NCBI GenBank assembly: GCA_963708645.1
Contig: CAVPTA010000004.1
Location: 87,998 to 151,997 of the forward strand
From: RYN-133 sp963708645
GTDB taxonomy: Bacteria > Actinomycetota > Actinomycetes > Mycobacteriales > Jatrophihabitantaceae
DNA length: 64,000 nt
Direction of reading: 5' to 3'
Made by a program: the position numbers and the translations under genes. Position 1 is the first letter of the stretch. Each line of letters starts with the position of its first letter. The notes under the pieces are model-generated. The model was not told the DNA's origin and made no database searches. It saw only the letters and a program-made list of their open reading frames with translations. Below are positions 52,761-61,805 of this stretch, in pieces.

Positions 52761-52792
52761 TATGCAGGCGGGTGAGAAGCGATCCCGAGCCG

Positions 52793-53485
52793 TTAGAGCA
52801 CGAAGCACGCGATGGCGACGTACTGGCACGCCGCAGCCGCAGTCACGTAGCCGTGGAACACCTCGTGGTAGCCGAACACGGCCGGATCGGGATCGGGCCG
52901 GCGACGGTGGTAGCTGATCGCTCCCGCGGTGTAGAGCACGCCGCCGACAAGGAGCAACACGGCGGGCGCGACACCGGCCCGCAGCCACACCGCAGGCACG
53001 GCCAGCCCCGCCGCCCATCCCAGTCCGACGTAGATCAGGCCGACGACAGCCTCCGGGGCATTCATCCGCGACAGTCGCACGGCCGCGGCGAGCACCGCGG
53101 CGAGCCACAGCAGGGTCAGTTCGACGAGCATCAGCGTGCCGTGCAGGCAGAGAACCACCGCCGGCGTCGCCGTCCCTGCGATCATGTAGATGATCATCAG
53201 GTGGTCGAGCTTCTGCAGCCTCTGCGACGCAACTGGCCCCCACGTGCCGCGGTGATAAAGCGCGCTGGTTCCGAACAGTCCCACGACAGCACCGGCGTAG
53301 ATGGCAGCGACCGCAGTACGGACGCCACCACGCGCGTCCACGATGACCAGCGTGCCCACCACGAGGGCCACCTCGAAGCTGACCAGGTGCGCCCAGCCGC
53401 GTAGGCGTGGCTTGTCGTAGTTCAGGCCGCGATGAGCGTCGAACAGTGTGCCTCGCTCGAGCGGCTCCGACGGAGCAGTACTCAC
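52793..53485 (-). CDS. Hemolysin III / PAQR family membrane protein
   Basis: A 230-residue, seven-helix protein of the PAQR/HlyIII family. The zinc-site residues expected for the superfamily are seen: SALYHRG (Ser...His) in helix 2 and GYHEVFHGYV with two histidines near helix 7. LDHLMI in mid-protein is also characteristic. The family includes putative ceramidase-like hydrolases; no activity is assigned for bacterial members. It is encoded alone, upstream of the PadR gene on the same strand, with a 32-bp gap to the operator. Confidence 0.9.
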   Translation of the reverse strand: MSTAPSEPLERGTLFDAHRGLNYDKPRLRGWAHLVSFEVALVVGTLVIVDARGGVRTAVAAIYAGAVVGLFGTSALYHRGTWGPVASQRLQKLDHLMIIYMIAGTATPAVVLCLHGTLMLVELTLLWLAAVLAAAVRLSRMNAPEAVVGLIYVGLGWAAGLAVPAVWLRAGVAPAVLLLVGGVLYTAGAISYHRRRPDPDPAVFGYHEVFHGYVTAAAACQYVAIACFVL

Positions 53486-53663
53486 GGCAGCTACCCGCCC
53501 AGTGGGCTTCGGTCACCCGGCATTTCCCGACAGGGGGCCGGTTGGCCGAGGAGTCCGCGCGCAGCGGGAACTCCGTCCTCAGGAGGCTGTATCCCAGCGT
53601 GTCGATTTTCCCATTCGCGGGGTGAGCCGTCCAGCGCAGCGGATTCCGCTCACAGGTGCCGAG

Positions 53664-54437
53664 TCAGACTGATGTGCTCGGCGGCTGCTCGATGTGTGCG
53701 AGCGACGCGATGCCCGCGACGATCGCCGGCCGAGCGGCTGGATCGGACATCAGCGTCCGCGCCAGCTGACTCAGATGGGTGCCGGAGGCGCGGGCGTACG
53801 CACGGAGCAATCGAAACGCGTCCGACACGGTCACGTCGAGCCGCTGCCGCAGCAAACCCTTGGCCTGCTCGACGACAACGCGGCTTGTCAGTGCACTGCG
53901 CAGGTGCGGCAGAAGCGCGTCCTTGGTCGGCGGGTGTTCCTGCACGATCGCAACGCTCGCGACGTGCGCCAAGCTGCGCCCGACCAGCAGATCGGCCTCG
54001 TTCAGATCGCCCACCTCCGAGCCGAACAGGCCCAGCGCGCCGAGCACGCCGCCTGCCACGGTCATCGGCACTGCATGCACCGCGACGAACCCGGCCTCGC
54101 GGGCCGCCGGCACGAACCGCGGCCAGCGCTCGATCGATGTACTCAGGTCGGCGACGGAAACAGGTGCCCCGCTCGAGTAGCTGTCCAGGCAGGGCCCTTC
54201 GTCTGCCTGCAGCTGGAACAGCTCGATCTCCTCCGTCTTGTCCGAGGTCGCGGCCATCAGATGCAACTGCCCAAGTGGGTCGGCCAGCAGCAGTCCCGCC
54301 GAACTGACATCGAGCAACTCAGCACAGCGCTCGGTCAGCTCAGTGAGCAACTCGACGACGTCGAAATCGTGCAGCAGGTTGTCGACCAGCGCGACCACCG
54401 CGTCGAGCACGCGCGCCTCACGTGCGCTATCTGTCAT
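53664..54437 (-). CDS. GAF-ANTAR regulator 1
   Basis: 257 residues: a GAF sensory domain (about 30-165; LLDVSSAGLLLADPLGQLHL, ADEGPCLDSYSSGAPV) and a C-terminal ANTAR RNA-binding domain (LTSRVVVEQAKGLLRQRLDV, then SDAFRLLRAYARAS). ANTAR proteins bind paired hairpins in nascent RNA and prevent termination. First of three GAF-ANTAR genes here. The 178-bp gap to the HlyIII gene shows nothing recognisable. Confidence 0.92.
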   Translation of the reverse strand: MTDSAREARVLDAVVALVDNLLHDFDVVELLTELTERCAELLDVSSAGLLLADPLGQLHLMAATSDKTEEIELFQLQADEGPCLDSYSSGAPVSVADLSTSIERWPRFVPAAREAGFVAVHAVPMTVAGGVLGALGLFGSEVGDLNEADLLVGRSLAHVASVAIVQEHPPTKDALLPHLRSALTSRVVVEQAKGLLRQRLDVTVSDAFRLLRAYARASGTHLSQLARTLMSDPAARPAIVAGIASLAHIEQPPSTSV

Positions 54438-54481
54438 CGCTTACTCCGTCCTTGCATCGACGACGGTGCCGATCGAGCCGA

Positions 54482-55204
54482 TCACTGGTCGTCATCAAGC
54501 ACCAGCCGGTGCTCGAGAATGTCGCGCGCGACCTCGGTGGCGGTTCGCCCCACCGAGTAGGCGTAAGCGCGCAGCCGTACGAGCGCCTCCGCCGGCTCGA
54601 TCTCCAGCTGGCCGACGAGCATTCCCGTGGCCTGCGCAACCTCGGCGCGTGTGATCGAGTTCAACTCGGCCCAAGCGAAACTGTCCGGATCGGCGATCGC
54701 CGCCTGCAGATCTCCGCCCAACAGATCCAGCAGCGGCAGCTCCGCCAGTTCCGCCGCAACCAGCGCGCCGGCAAGTTCGCCACTGCCGAGTGCGCCCGGC
54801 TGGGCGCGGAACAGATCCAGCGCCCCGATGTACTCACCGGCGACCAGCACGGGCACGGCGAACACCCCGCGCACTCCGCGCGACAGCATGGCCGGTCCGT
54901 ACATCGGCCAGCGCGTTCCCCCTCGCCGATCGGGATCGGCGAGATCGATCACCAGGACGGGAGCGTGGGTCAAGACCGATTCCAGACACGGCCCCTCGCC
55001 AAGGGTGAACTGCAACTCGTCGTAAGCGCGCGCCTGGGCATCGCTGGCGCCCAACGTACCGGTGTTCGCGCCGTCGAAAACCAGTGAGATGGCAGCGGCG
55101 TCCACTTCGAACAGGTCGACGCACGCGGCGCACAGCCGATCGGCTGCCGCGACGCCCCGGTGAGCGCCGACGGCGTTCACCAACGAGTCCTGCGCCGACG
55201 TCAC
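54482..55204 (-). CDS. GAF-ANTAR regulator 2
   Basis: 240 residues. The GAF domain (ACVDLFEVDAAAISLVFDGA, GEGPCLESVLTHAPVLVIDL, VRGVFAVPVLVAGEYIGALD) is followed by an ANTAR domain (ITRAEVAQATGMLVGQLEIE, then PAEALVRLRAYAYS). The GTG at 55204 is chosen because residues upstream lack similarity. It is on the same strand as regulator 1 (44-bp gap) and probably co-transcribed, divergent from regulator 3. Confidence 0.9.
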   Translation of the reverse strand: MTSAQDSLVNAVGAHRGVAAADRLCAACVDLFEVDAAAISLVFDGANTGTLGASDAQARAYDELQFTLGEGPCLESVLTHAPVLVIDLADPDRRGGTRWPMYGPAMLSRGVRGVFAVPVLVAGEYIGALDLFRAQPGALGSGELAGALVAAELAELPLLDLLGGDLQAAIADPDSFAWAELNSITRAEVAQATGMLVGQLEIEPAEALVRLRAYAYSVGRTATEVARDILEHRLVLDDDQ

Positions 55205-55383
55205 AGGTGCGCACCGCCCATTTGCACCGCGGGCGGCGACCACATAACGGTGCACGCACCGCGCAATGTCATATGGTCAGTGTGCGCGCCGTCCTGCACC
55301 GCACAACAGCCGCATGGTCATTCCGCTCGTGTGCGCGTAATACTCGCACCGTGACCGACTACGACGCTCAGAGCGGGCGAGCC

Positions 55384-56157
55384 ATGCCCATCGAGCCGTT
55401 TCTCAGCGACGCGGAAGCCGAGTCGCAGGACCAGGACGTGCTCTCCGCGGTCCGCGGGTTGACCGGGCTGATCGCCGACGTCGACGATCTCGACGAGGTG
55501 CTGGCCCATATCGCGCGGTTCGCGGTATCGGCGGTTCCCGGCGCCGAGGGCGCCGGGGTGACGCTGATACGTGCCGGCGACGGTCCGTTGTCCGTACTGG
55601 CCTGGGCAGTGACCGACGCGTTCGTGCGCGAGGTCGATCACCTCCAGTACGACATCTGCGCGGAAGGACCTTGCCTCACCGCGATGCAAACCGGACGCTC
55701 GCTCACCAGCGGGTCGCTGGGCAGCGACGTCCGCTGGCCGCGCTTCGGCGGCCGGGTGGCCCGCCTACAGGTTCACTCGGCCCTGTCACTGCCACTGGTC
55801 ACCCGCAGTGAGGTGGTGGTCGGGGCGCTCAATATCTACGCCCGCAGCCGGGACGCGTTCACCGAACACGCACTTCGTCTCGGCGAGCAGTTCGCGCGTC
55901 CCGCTGCCGTGTCGGTCGCCAACATCCAACTGCTCCACGCGGCGCATACGCGCGCGACCCAACTGCAGACGGCACTGACCAACCGCGCGGTGATCGATCA
56001 GGCGATCGGCATCGTCCGGAGCAGGTCCGGAGGAAGCGCGCAAGAAGCCTTCGATCGGCTGCGGCAGCTCAGCCAGGCGGAGAACGTCAAACTCGCAGTG
56101 GTCGCCGAGCGGCTCGTGGACGAGGCCGTGCGCCGGGCACACGCCAGGCACAGTTAG
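55384..56157 (+). CDS. GAF-ANTAR regulator 3
   Basis: 257 residues with a GAF domain (AVPGAEGAGVTLIRAGDGPL, AEGPCLTAMQTGRSLTSGSL) and ANTAR domain (LTNRAVIDQAIGIVRSRSGG, then SAQEAFDRLRQLSQ). ATG at 55384; a GTG 11 codons upstream (55351) is possible. It is divergent from regulator 2 across about 180 bp. Its stop overlaps the convergent HTH gene by four bases. Confidence 0.9.
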   Translation: MPIEPFLSDAEAESQDQDVLSAVRGLTGLIADVDDLDEVLAHIARFAVSAVPGAEGAGVTLIRAGDGPLSVLAWAVTDAFVREVDHLQYDICAEGPCLTAMQTGRSLTSGSLGSDVRWPRFGGRVARLQVHSALSLPLVTRSEVVVGALNIYARSRDAFTEHALRLGEQFARPAAVSVANIQLLHAAHTRATQLQTALTNRAVIDQAIGIVRSRSGGSAQEAFDRLRQLSQAENVKLAVVAERLVDEAVRRAHARHS

Positions 56158-56402
56158 TCACGAACCTCGTGATCGGAGCGGCGCTGTGACGCCTCAGCGA
56201 CGTCCGTGCCCTCGACTACAACCGCGATGGTGCGCATGGCCCGGGCCACTGCAATGCCAATCGCCCTGCGCTGGGTACCGAGCCGCTGCGCCACCTGGTC
56301 CTGAGTCAGGCCGTTCATATAGATCAGCATGAGGGCACGCCGCTCCAGCGGATCCAGCGCGGGGACCACGATGCTCCAGACATCGGGTTCGTTCGTTGTC
56401 AA
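56154..56402 (-). CDS. Small sigma-70 region 4-like helix-turn-helix protein
   Basis: 82 residues with LDPLERRALMLIYMNGLTQD and QVAQRLGTQRRAIGIAVARA, resembling sigma region 4 without region 2. It cannot be a complete sigma factor. It may bind DNA or a sigma/ANTAR partner. It is convergent with GAF-ANTAR regulator 3. Confidence 0.65.
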   Translation of the reverse strand: MTTNEPDVWSIVVPALDPLERRALMLIYMNGLTQDQVAQRLGTQRRAIGIAVARAMRTIAVVVEGTDVAEASQRRSDHEVRD

Positions 56403-56496
56403 GGCTGAGCCTCGTATGCCGGACTACCGGGACGTCTCATGCCTGCCGCTTGGGCCCAACGACAGCACTACCGTACCTCCGAGATCACCGAGCCGG

Positions 56497-56985
56497 TCAT
56501 TGCGAACCTCGCGACGCATTCGGCTTCACACCGTTCGCTGACGAGAGGATCTCGGCCGCGCTAAGTCCACTGCCCTCCACCGCAGCCAGCATCAGCGCCC
56601 GCTGCGCCACCTCGGGGTCGGTTTCCGGTGGCACGACGAGGACGTCAATACGCTCCCGACGCGAGGAGTCGCTGAGCCTGACAGTTAGGCGATCGCTGGT
56701 TGCAAATCCGCCGAGGCGGACGGCGCGGCCGCGGACGACCACGCGGCGCGGCGCGTCGTCCCACGCCTGGAGGTTGTAAGTGATGCGGGTGATCTCGCGG
56801 TTCGCGGCCCACAACGCTTCGACGAGTGCCGGCACCTCCGCCGTCAGGTCCAGGCTGCGCGGCCACCACGCCGCGTCGATCGCGCCCGAGGTGGAAATGG
56901 GCTGGCGAAAACTGATCCGGACGTCCTGGTGTTCTGGATCCGGAGCAGGCCGGACCAGTGTCGCTTCGCGGTGGCTGGTTGTCAT
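56497..56985 (-). CDS. DUF5994 family protein
   Basis: 162 residues: ISTSGAIDAAWWPRSLDLTA, ALVEALWAANREITRITYNL, WDDAPRRVVVRGRAVRLGGF and IDVLVVPPETDPEVAQRAL match the actinobacterial DUF5994 pattern. Function is unknown. The ATG at 56985 is followed by about 23 unstructured residues. It is on the same strand as the transglutaminase gene upstream (120-bp gap). Confidence 0.75.
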   Translation of the reverse strand: MTTSHREATLVRPAPDPEHQDVRISFRQPISTSGAIDAAWWPRSLDLTAEVPALVEALWAANREITRITYNLQAWDDAPRRVVVRGRAVRLGGFATSDRLTVRLSDSSRRERIDVLVVPPETDPEVAQRALMLAAVEGSGLSAAEILSSANGVKPNASRGSQ

Positions 56986-57106
56986 GGCAGACCTACAGAC
57001 AGTCCTCATCGGACCTGGCTTGTGGTTCGCAAAGGGCGAGGCCGACGTGACAGCCGGCGTGCGAAAGAGCCTCAGCCCCATGAACTCTACGCCGCTGGAC
57101 GTCCGA

Positions 57107-57883
57107 TCAGCCGATGCTGATCAAGCCCAGCACATCGTCGCCGGGTAGGGGCCCGTCGATGGTCGCCATGACGTGCGATTCGATCAGGTCGGCCTGGCCG
57201 CCATAGGTCGAGAGGAACGCGGTATCCGCTGCGTCGCGGCCGGTGGCAATGCGCACGAGACTGGCTCGCGGCGCGAGCAGCGTCGCGTCGACCGCTCGCC
57301 AAACGCCATCGACGGCCGCCTCGGCGACGGCGTGAAAATCCATCGGCTCCAGCCCAGGTGCATAGACCGCAACCAGCCGGGCCGGCACGTCCAACGCACG
57401 CAACAGCGCAACAACCAGGTATGCGTAGTCGCGACAGACCCCGCGCCGTTTCAGCATCGCGTCGACGGCGCCTTCAGTCGGCCCACTGCTCCCCGCCACA
57501 TAGGTCAGTCGCGAACCGACCCAGGACGAGATGGCGGCGAGCAGTTCAGCAGCATCGGTGATGCCCGCGAACTCGGCCTGCGCCACCGGCGCCAATCGAT
57601 CGGATTCGACGTAGCGGCTCGGCCGGCGGTAGATGATCTGCTCGGCCTCGTTGACTCGAGGTAGCGGGTGTGCGCCACGCTCGGTCGCCCTGTACGAGAT
57701 CTCGACACGCCCGGCTGGTGGCATGCAGACATGCGAGCGACCGATTCCCGCAAGGACTACCTCGCTCACGTCGATGGGCGCCCCGTCGCACGTCATGCGA
57801 AGCGTCTCGTCGACCCGCTCGGTCGAAGTCTCGGCAACCGCGACCTGCAGGGTCAGCCGCACCGGCTCGTGAACGGACAGCAC
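57107..57883 (-). CDS. Transglutaminase-like cysteine protease family protein
   Basis: 258 residues: an N-terminal beta domain and a transglutaminase core with Cys150 (RRGVCRDYAYL), His184 (MDFHAVAE) and Asp199 (WRAVDATLL), a complete Cys-His-Asp triad. It has no signal peptide, so it is cytoplasmic. Bacterial members are peptidases or isopeptidases of unknown target, sometimes next to DUF5994 genes. Confidence 0.88.
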   Translation of the reverse strand: MLSVHEPVRLTLQVAVAETSTERVDETLRMTCDGAPIDVSEVVLAGIGRSHVCMPPAGRVEISYRATERGAHPLPRVNEAEQIIYRRPSRYVESDRLAPVAQAEFAGITDAAELLAAISSWVGSRLTYVAGSSGPTEGAVDAMLKRRGVCRDYAYLVVALLRALDVPARLVAVYAPGLEPMDFHAVAEAAVDGVWRAVDATLLAPRASLVRIATGRDAADTAFLSTYGGQADLIESHVMATIDGPLPGDDVLGLISIG

Positions 57884-58045
57884 CAGATCTGCGGTGACGC
57901 GTCACGTTTGCTGATTGACCCACTGAGTATCCGCTTCACGACGTTCCGCTTCGTCGTGGCATCTCGTGGGTATCCCACCGGTGACGGTTAGGACGTAGCC
58001 GCGCCAATCATCCGGGCTCATCCGTCCTAAGGGGACCTGACTTCA

Positions 58046-58240
58046 GTGTTCGGTTTCTCAACGTTTCGCGTTCAACAGGCCGCGCGCCGATTAATGCGAT
58101 CGGTCGGTCGACAGGCCAGTCGCTGCCAGCAGGACCACTATGCGCCGTTCCTGCGACGACGGGTGCGGTGCGCCCTCAACGCCGGCCACGGCTCGCGGCA
58201 TCGCTACTCGATCCTCGACGAGACCGTCGTCTGGCCCTGA
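58046..58240 (+). CDS. Possible small protein with a Cys/His C-terminal motif
   Basis: 64 residues, GTG start with AAGGGGA about 11 bases upstream. The end CALNAGHGSRHRYS resembles short C...GHxGxH zinc-like tails seen in small actinobacterial proteins. It sits in an otherwise unexplained stretch (57884-58259). It could equally be noise. Confidence 0.3.
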   Translation: MFGFSTFRVQQAARRLMRSVGRQASRCQQDHYAPFLRRRVRCALNAGHGSRHRYSILDETVVWP

Positions 58241-58259
58241 ACGACCATTCGCTGCACGC

Positions 58260-58806
58260 TCACGCCATGGTCATACCGGCGGCAAGCACGCATTGTTCGG
58301 AGTCCTTCGACGCAAAGAACTCGAGCACCTCGCGAGCGGTCTGCGCGTTCGTCGATCCCGCAAGGACTGCTCAGCTGAACGTCGAGCGAATTGCAGCCTC
58401 GCCGGGCAGCGGTCGAGGAGCGCGACCAGTGCGTCACCACTCTGACCGGTCGAGTAGGCGATCCGGTCAGCACCGGTCAGCTCCGTCCTCAGATCGTCTC
58501 CCGTCGACAGCGACACCGACGCCGCGGCTTCCGGGACGGCCGCGACGACGTCGGACACGAACAGTGCGCGCACCGTGCCGGGCGCGAGCCAACCATCGGC
58601 GTCCAGGTCGAGCACGGCCTTCTCGCCGAGCACGACCAGGTCGGCCTCGGCGCCGCCGCGGACGTTCCGCGGCACCGCGACCCCGGCGCCGACTCGAAGG
58701 CCACCGACACTGCACGACCTCGCCGTAAGGCGGCGCACAGCTCGGCGAGCAGGCCCTTCGTCGCCATCGACGAGATACCACGGATCTGCTGTGCCACGCC
58801 GCTCAT
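58260..58806 (-). pseudogene. ModA-like substrate-binding protein remnant
   Basis: Pieces in different frames match a periplasmic-binding-like (ModA-type) protein. The first is IRGISSMATKGLLAELCAAL (start MSGVAQQ at 58806). After a shift near 58694 comes EADLVVLGEKAVLDLDADGW and the family-diagnostic RIAYSTGQSGDALVALLD. After a deletion near 58400 come STFS, an in-frame stop, then AVLAGSTNAQTAREVLEFFA and the C-terminus ending AAGMTMA at 58260. About 50 residues are missing. It is clearly a decayed gene. Confidence 0.65.
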
Positions 58807-58809
58807 CGA

Positions 58810-59865
58810 CTAGTGCGCGTCCGCCATCTCGGCCACATCGACGAAGGCGTGCGTATGGCTGCGCCCGCCGAGCATCACCGCGGCGATAACCGCGGCGGGC
58901 AGGGCCGCGATGCCGCAGGCGAGATAGCCGACGGCGTAGCCGTGCGACAGCGCATTGAACGCGACGTCCTTGAGCGGGTTCGGCGGATTCGGGATTGCGT
59001 TGGCACCCAACGGCCCGGAATTGACCGCACCCTTGAGCGGCGGCGGAATCTGGCTCGAGGAGTTCAAGCCGTCGACGGCCTTCTGCAGGCTCGGCGAGCC
59101 GGCGATCTTCGCGCTGATTGCATTGGCCGCGCTCGTCAGGGCGATCGCTGCCACGATCGCCGGGCCGAGCGTCAGGCCGAAGTCGCGCACCATGCTGGTT
59201 GCGCCGCTGGCCATGCCCGCCTTGGACGTCGGAACGCTGTTGACAGCGACAACGGTGATCGCCGTGACTGCCACCTTGAATCCCGCACCGACCACGAGCA
59301 GCGGCACTGCGACTGCCGCAAGACCGAGGTGCGTCGCCGGGATGGCTGCCAACGCGGCGTCGCCGATGCCGATCAGCGCCATACCTCCCGCGAGCACCCA
59401 GCCCGGGTTGAACTTCTGCAGCATCTTGGTGCTCACCGGGAAGAGGACCACGCCCATGATGTTGAGCAGCACGAAGCCCACTGAGGTCTTCAGCGGCGTG
59501 TAGTCCTGAATCGCGGAGAGTCGGATGCTGGTGCCATATGCCGTCCCGCGAGGTAGGCGAAAATGGCCGAGCACGGTCACGACAGCCGAGACGGTGAACA
59601 TCCGGTTGCTGAACAGGTCGAGCTGAATCAGCGGCCTGTCGACCCGGCGCTCGATCATCACGAAGATGCCCAGGAAGGCAACCGCGACCACGAACCCCCC
59701 GATGATGACGCCGCTGCCCCATCCGTCCGAGGCGCCCTGGACACCGAGTAGATCAAGGCGAAGAGCGCGATCACTGCCACCGCGAGGAAGGCCCACCCAA
59801 GGCCGCCGTCACCGTGCCGGTCGTCGGGTCGGCGGCGTTGCTGGGAGCCGCACCTTCACCGTTCG
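58810..59865 (-). pseudogene. MFS drug-export (DHA2-type) transporter, N-terminally truncated
   Basis: The 328-residue main frame holds the second half of a 14-helix DHA2/EmrB-type permease: ERRVDRPLIQLDLFSNRMFT, then helices to the C-terminus. Upstream, a different frame contains GWAFLAVAVIALFALIYS, the preceding helix, and joins at VQGASDGWGSG if a GT duplication near 59745 is removed. The first five or six helices are absent altogether. Right end approximate. With the remnant at 58260 this marks a decayed locus. Confidence 0.7.
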
Positions 59866-59961
59866 GCTCAGCAATGCCGTTCACGCGGGATCAGCGCAAC
59901 CCAGAGCAAGACGCTCGGCTGCATCGTCTACAACTGAAACTCGATCCCCGCTCGGCACAAG

Positions 59962-60002
59962 CAGGGCCTGGAACCCTTATCAGACAGGGGTTCCAGGCCC
60001 TG
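59962..60002. terminator. Hairpin between the MFS remnant and dapB-like gene
   Basis: A perfect 15-bp stem CAGGGCCTGGAACCC/GGGTTCCAGGCCCTG with an 11-nt loop, extended by CGGCACA/TGTGCCG through a two-base bulge. It would insulate the dapB-like gene from upstream transcripts. Confidence 0.65.
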
Positions 60003-60076
60003 TGCCGCGTACGAGTCATGGCTTTGTTCGCCGGGTTACCCGAGACTCGCCGGTTGAACAGGTATAGCTTCACCCC

Positions 60077-60877
60077 GTGACGGTCACCGTGTGTGTCGCG
60101 GGCGCGACCGGCTGGACCGGGCGCGCGATTGCGGAAGCGGTTTTTGCTGCCGAGGACCTCGAACTGCTCAGCGCAGTCAGCCGGTCGGCGGCCGGACAGG
60201 ACCTCGGCATCGCGTGGGGCGGCGATCACGTCGGAGTGCCTGTTCACGGCTCGGTCGCCGATGCACTTGGCGGCGTGGACGTTCTCGTCGACTACACCTC
60301 GGACGAAGTCGTCCTCGCGAACACCCTGACCGCCGTGGCGCACGGCGTCGCTGTGGTGATCGGGACCTCGGGGTTGTCTGCCGACGAATTCGCCGACATC
60401 GAACGAGCGGCCCTCGAGGCTGGAGTCGGCGTCGTCGCCGCCGGCAACTTCTCACTGACCGCGGCGATGGCACAGGCCGCCGCCCTACTCGTGGCACGGC
60501 ACCTGCCGTCTCGAGAGATCATCGACTACGCATCGGCGGGCAAGCCCGACGCTCCGAGCGGCACGTCTCGTGAGCTCGCCGAACGGCTGGGTGAGGTGCG
60601 ACCGAACTCGGTCGACATATCCGTCGAGCAGACACGCGGTCATCGCGAAGCTCGCGGGACGACGGTCGCTGGCACACAGGTGCACTCCGTGCGGCTACCC
60701 AGCTTTGTGGTGTCGACCGAGGTGTTGTTCGCATTGCCCGATGAGCGGCTCTCGATTCGCCATGACGCGGGCGGCACCCCGGTGCCGTACGTCGGCGGCA
60801 CGTTGCTCGCCGTCCGCGCGGTGGGAAGCCGGGTCGGGCTCACCCGCGGCCTCGACACCCTTCTGCTCGAGGGTTGA
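60077..60877 (+). CDS. DapB-like dihydrodipicolinate reductase paralogue lacking catalytic histidines
   Basis: 266 residues with the DapB fold: VAGATGWTGRAIAE as the dinucleotide site, VVIGTSGLSADE, AAGNFSLT, and KPDAPSGTS with Lys156. In DapB this loop reads HHxxKxDAPSGT. Here residues 152-153 are Ala-Ser, so the His-His pair that includes the general acid is gone. It is therefore unlikely to be the diaminopimelate-pathway enzyme; it may reduce another imine or bind NAD(P)H only. Convergent with the MerR gene next to hsp20. Confidence 0.8.
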   Translation: MTVTVCVAGATGWTGRAIAEAVFAAEDLELLSAVSRSAAGQDLGIAWGGDHVGVPVHGSVADALGGVDVLVDYTSDEVVLANTLTAVAHGVAVVIGTSGLSADEFADIERAALEAGVGVVAAGNFSLTAAMAQAAALLVARHLPSREIIDYASAGKPDAPSGTSRELAERLGEVRPNSVDISVEQTRGHREARGTTVAGTQVHSVRLPSFVVSTEVLFALPDERLSIRHDAGGTPVPYVGGTLLAVRAVGSRVGLTRGLDTLLLEG

Positions 60878-61204
60878 TCACTGATCAGAAGACCGTTTGA
60901 CGACGTCGTTTCGGGCACGAGCGCGTAGTCGGCTGTTCTCGTCCTGCAGGTCCATGACCATGGCGATGCCCGCCAGGTTGAGCCCGGCCTCGAGCAGGGC
61001 GCCGATGCGGCGCAACCGGTCCAGATCGTTGGAGCTGTAGCGCCGCGTGCCACCCTCAGTCCGCTCCGGCTCGAGCAGCCCGCGCGCTTCGTATGCGCGC
61101 AGATTCTGCACACCGCTACCGACCAGCTCGGCGGCGACCGTGATGCCGTACACGCCGCGCGCCGCGTCCGGCGCAGCTTGCCGGCTCGGCCGGTCCGCTG
61201 TCAC
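60878..61204 (-). CDS. MerR-family regulator (HspR-like)
   Basis: 108 residues with a MerR winged helix (GITVAAELVGSGVQNLRAYE, ARGLLEPERTEGGTRRYSSN) followed by a short coiled coil. The pattern is like HspR, the repressor of heat-shock genes, and an hsp20 gene is divergent 150 bp away. I found no HAIR-type operator (CTTGAGT-N7-ACTCAAG) in the spacer, so the target site is not established. Confidence 0.85.
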   Translation of the reverse strand: MTADRPSRQAAPDAARGVYGITVAAELVGSGVQNLRAYEARGLLEPERTEGGTRRYSSNDLDRLRRIGALLEAGLNLAGIAMVMDLQDENSRLRARARNDVVKRSSDQ

Positions 61205-61356
61205 TGCCGCCCGCCCTCCTCATCAAATTTCTAACATGTCTCTCTTGCGGTCACTATGTCACGAGTGCTACAACAAATCTATAGCGCACACCACAGATCG
61301 TCCGCGATGTGTGGCCCGACTGGAGCATCCAACAGAACAGCATGGAGGTGGACACG

Positions 61357-61788
61357 ATGCTGATGCGCACAGATCCGTTCCGGGAACTGGATCGACTCAC
61401 CCAGCAGGTCTTCGGCACGAACGGGACCCTCGCCCGCCCGTCGGTGATGCCGATGGACGCCTGGCGGGACGGCGATACCTTCCACGTCGAGTTCGACCTG
61501 CCCGGAATCGACCCCAATTCGATCGACATCGACGTCGAACGCAACGTGGTCACCGTCAGAGCCGAACGCCCGGCCCGGGCCAGCGACGCCGAGCTCATCG
61601 CCGCCGAACGTCCCCGCGGGGTGTTCAGCCGGCAGTTGATCCTGGGCGACAACCTCGACACCGCGCACATCAGCGCCAGTTACGACATGGGTGTGCTCAC
61701 ACTGCAGATCCCGGTCGCCGAGCAGGCCAAACCACGCAAGATCTCCATCACCAGCAAGGACGAGGACCGGCACGCGATCAACGCCTGA
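61357..61788 (+). CDS. Hsp20/alpha-crystallin small heat-shock protein
   Basis: 143 residues: N-terminal arm TDPFRELDRLTQQVFG, alpha-crystallin domain with FHVEFDLPGIDPNSIDIDVE, VVTVRAERP, GVFSRQLILGDNLDTAHISA and GVLTLQIPVAE. It is a holdase that keeps unfolding proteins soluble. The ATG at 61357 has GGAGGTGG upstream. It is divergent from the MerR-like gene and followed by a short hypothetical gene. Confidence 0.93.
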   Translation: MLMRTDPFRELDRLTQQVFGTNGTLARPSVMPMDAWRDGDTFHVEFDLPGIDPNSIDIDVERNVVTVRAERPARASDAELIAAERPRGVFSRQLILGDNLDTAHISASYDMGVLTLQIPVAEQAKPRKISITSKDEDRHAINA

Positions 61789-61805
61789 CCCGGGTGGGAG
61801 CGGTG

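Noticed and set aside
61205..61356. HspR (HAIR) or CIRCE operator between the MerR-like and hsp20 genes
   Set aside because: No CTTGAGT-N7-ACTCAAG and no CIRCE repeat could be found.
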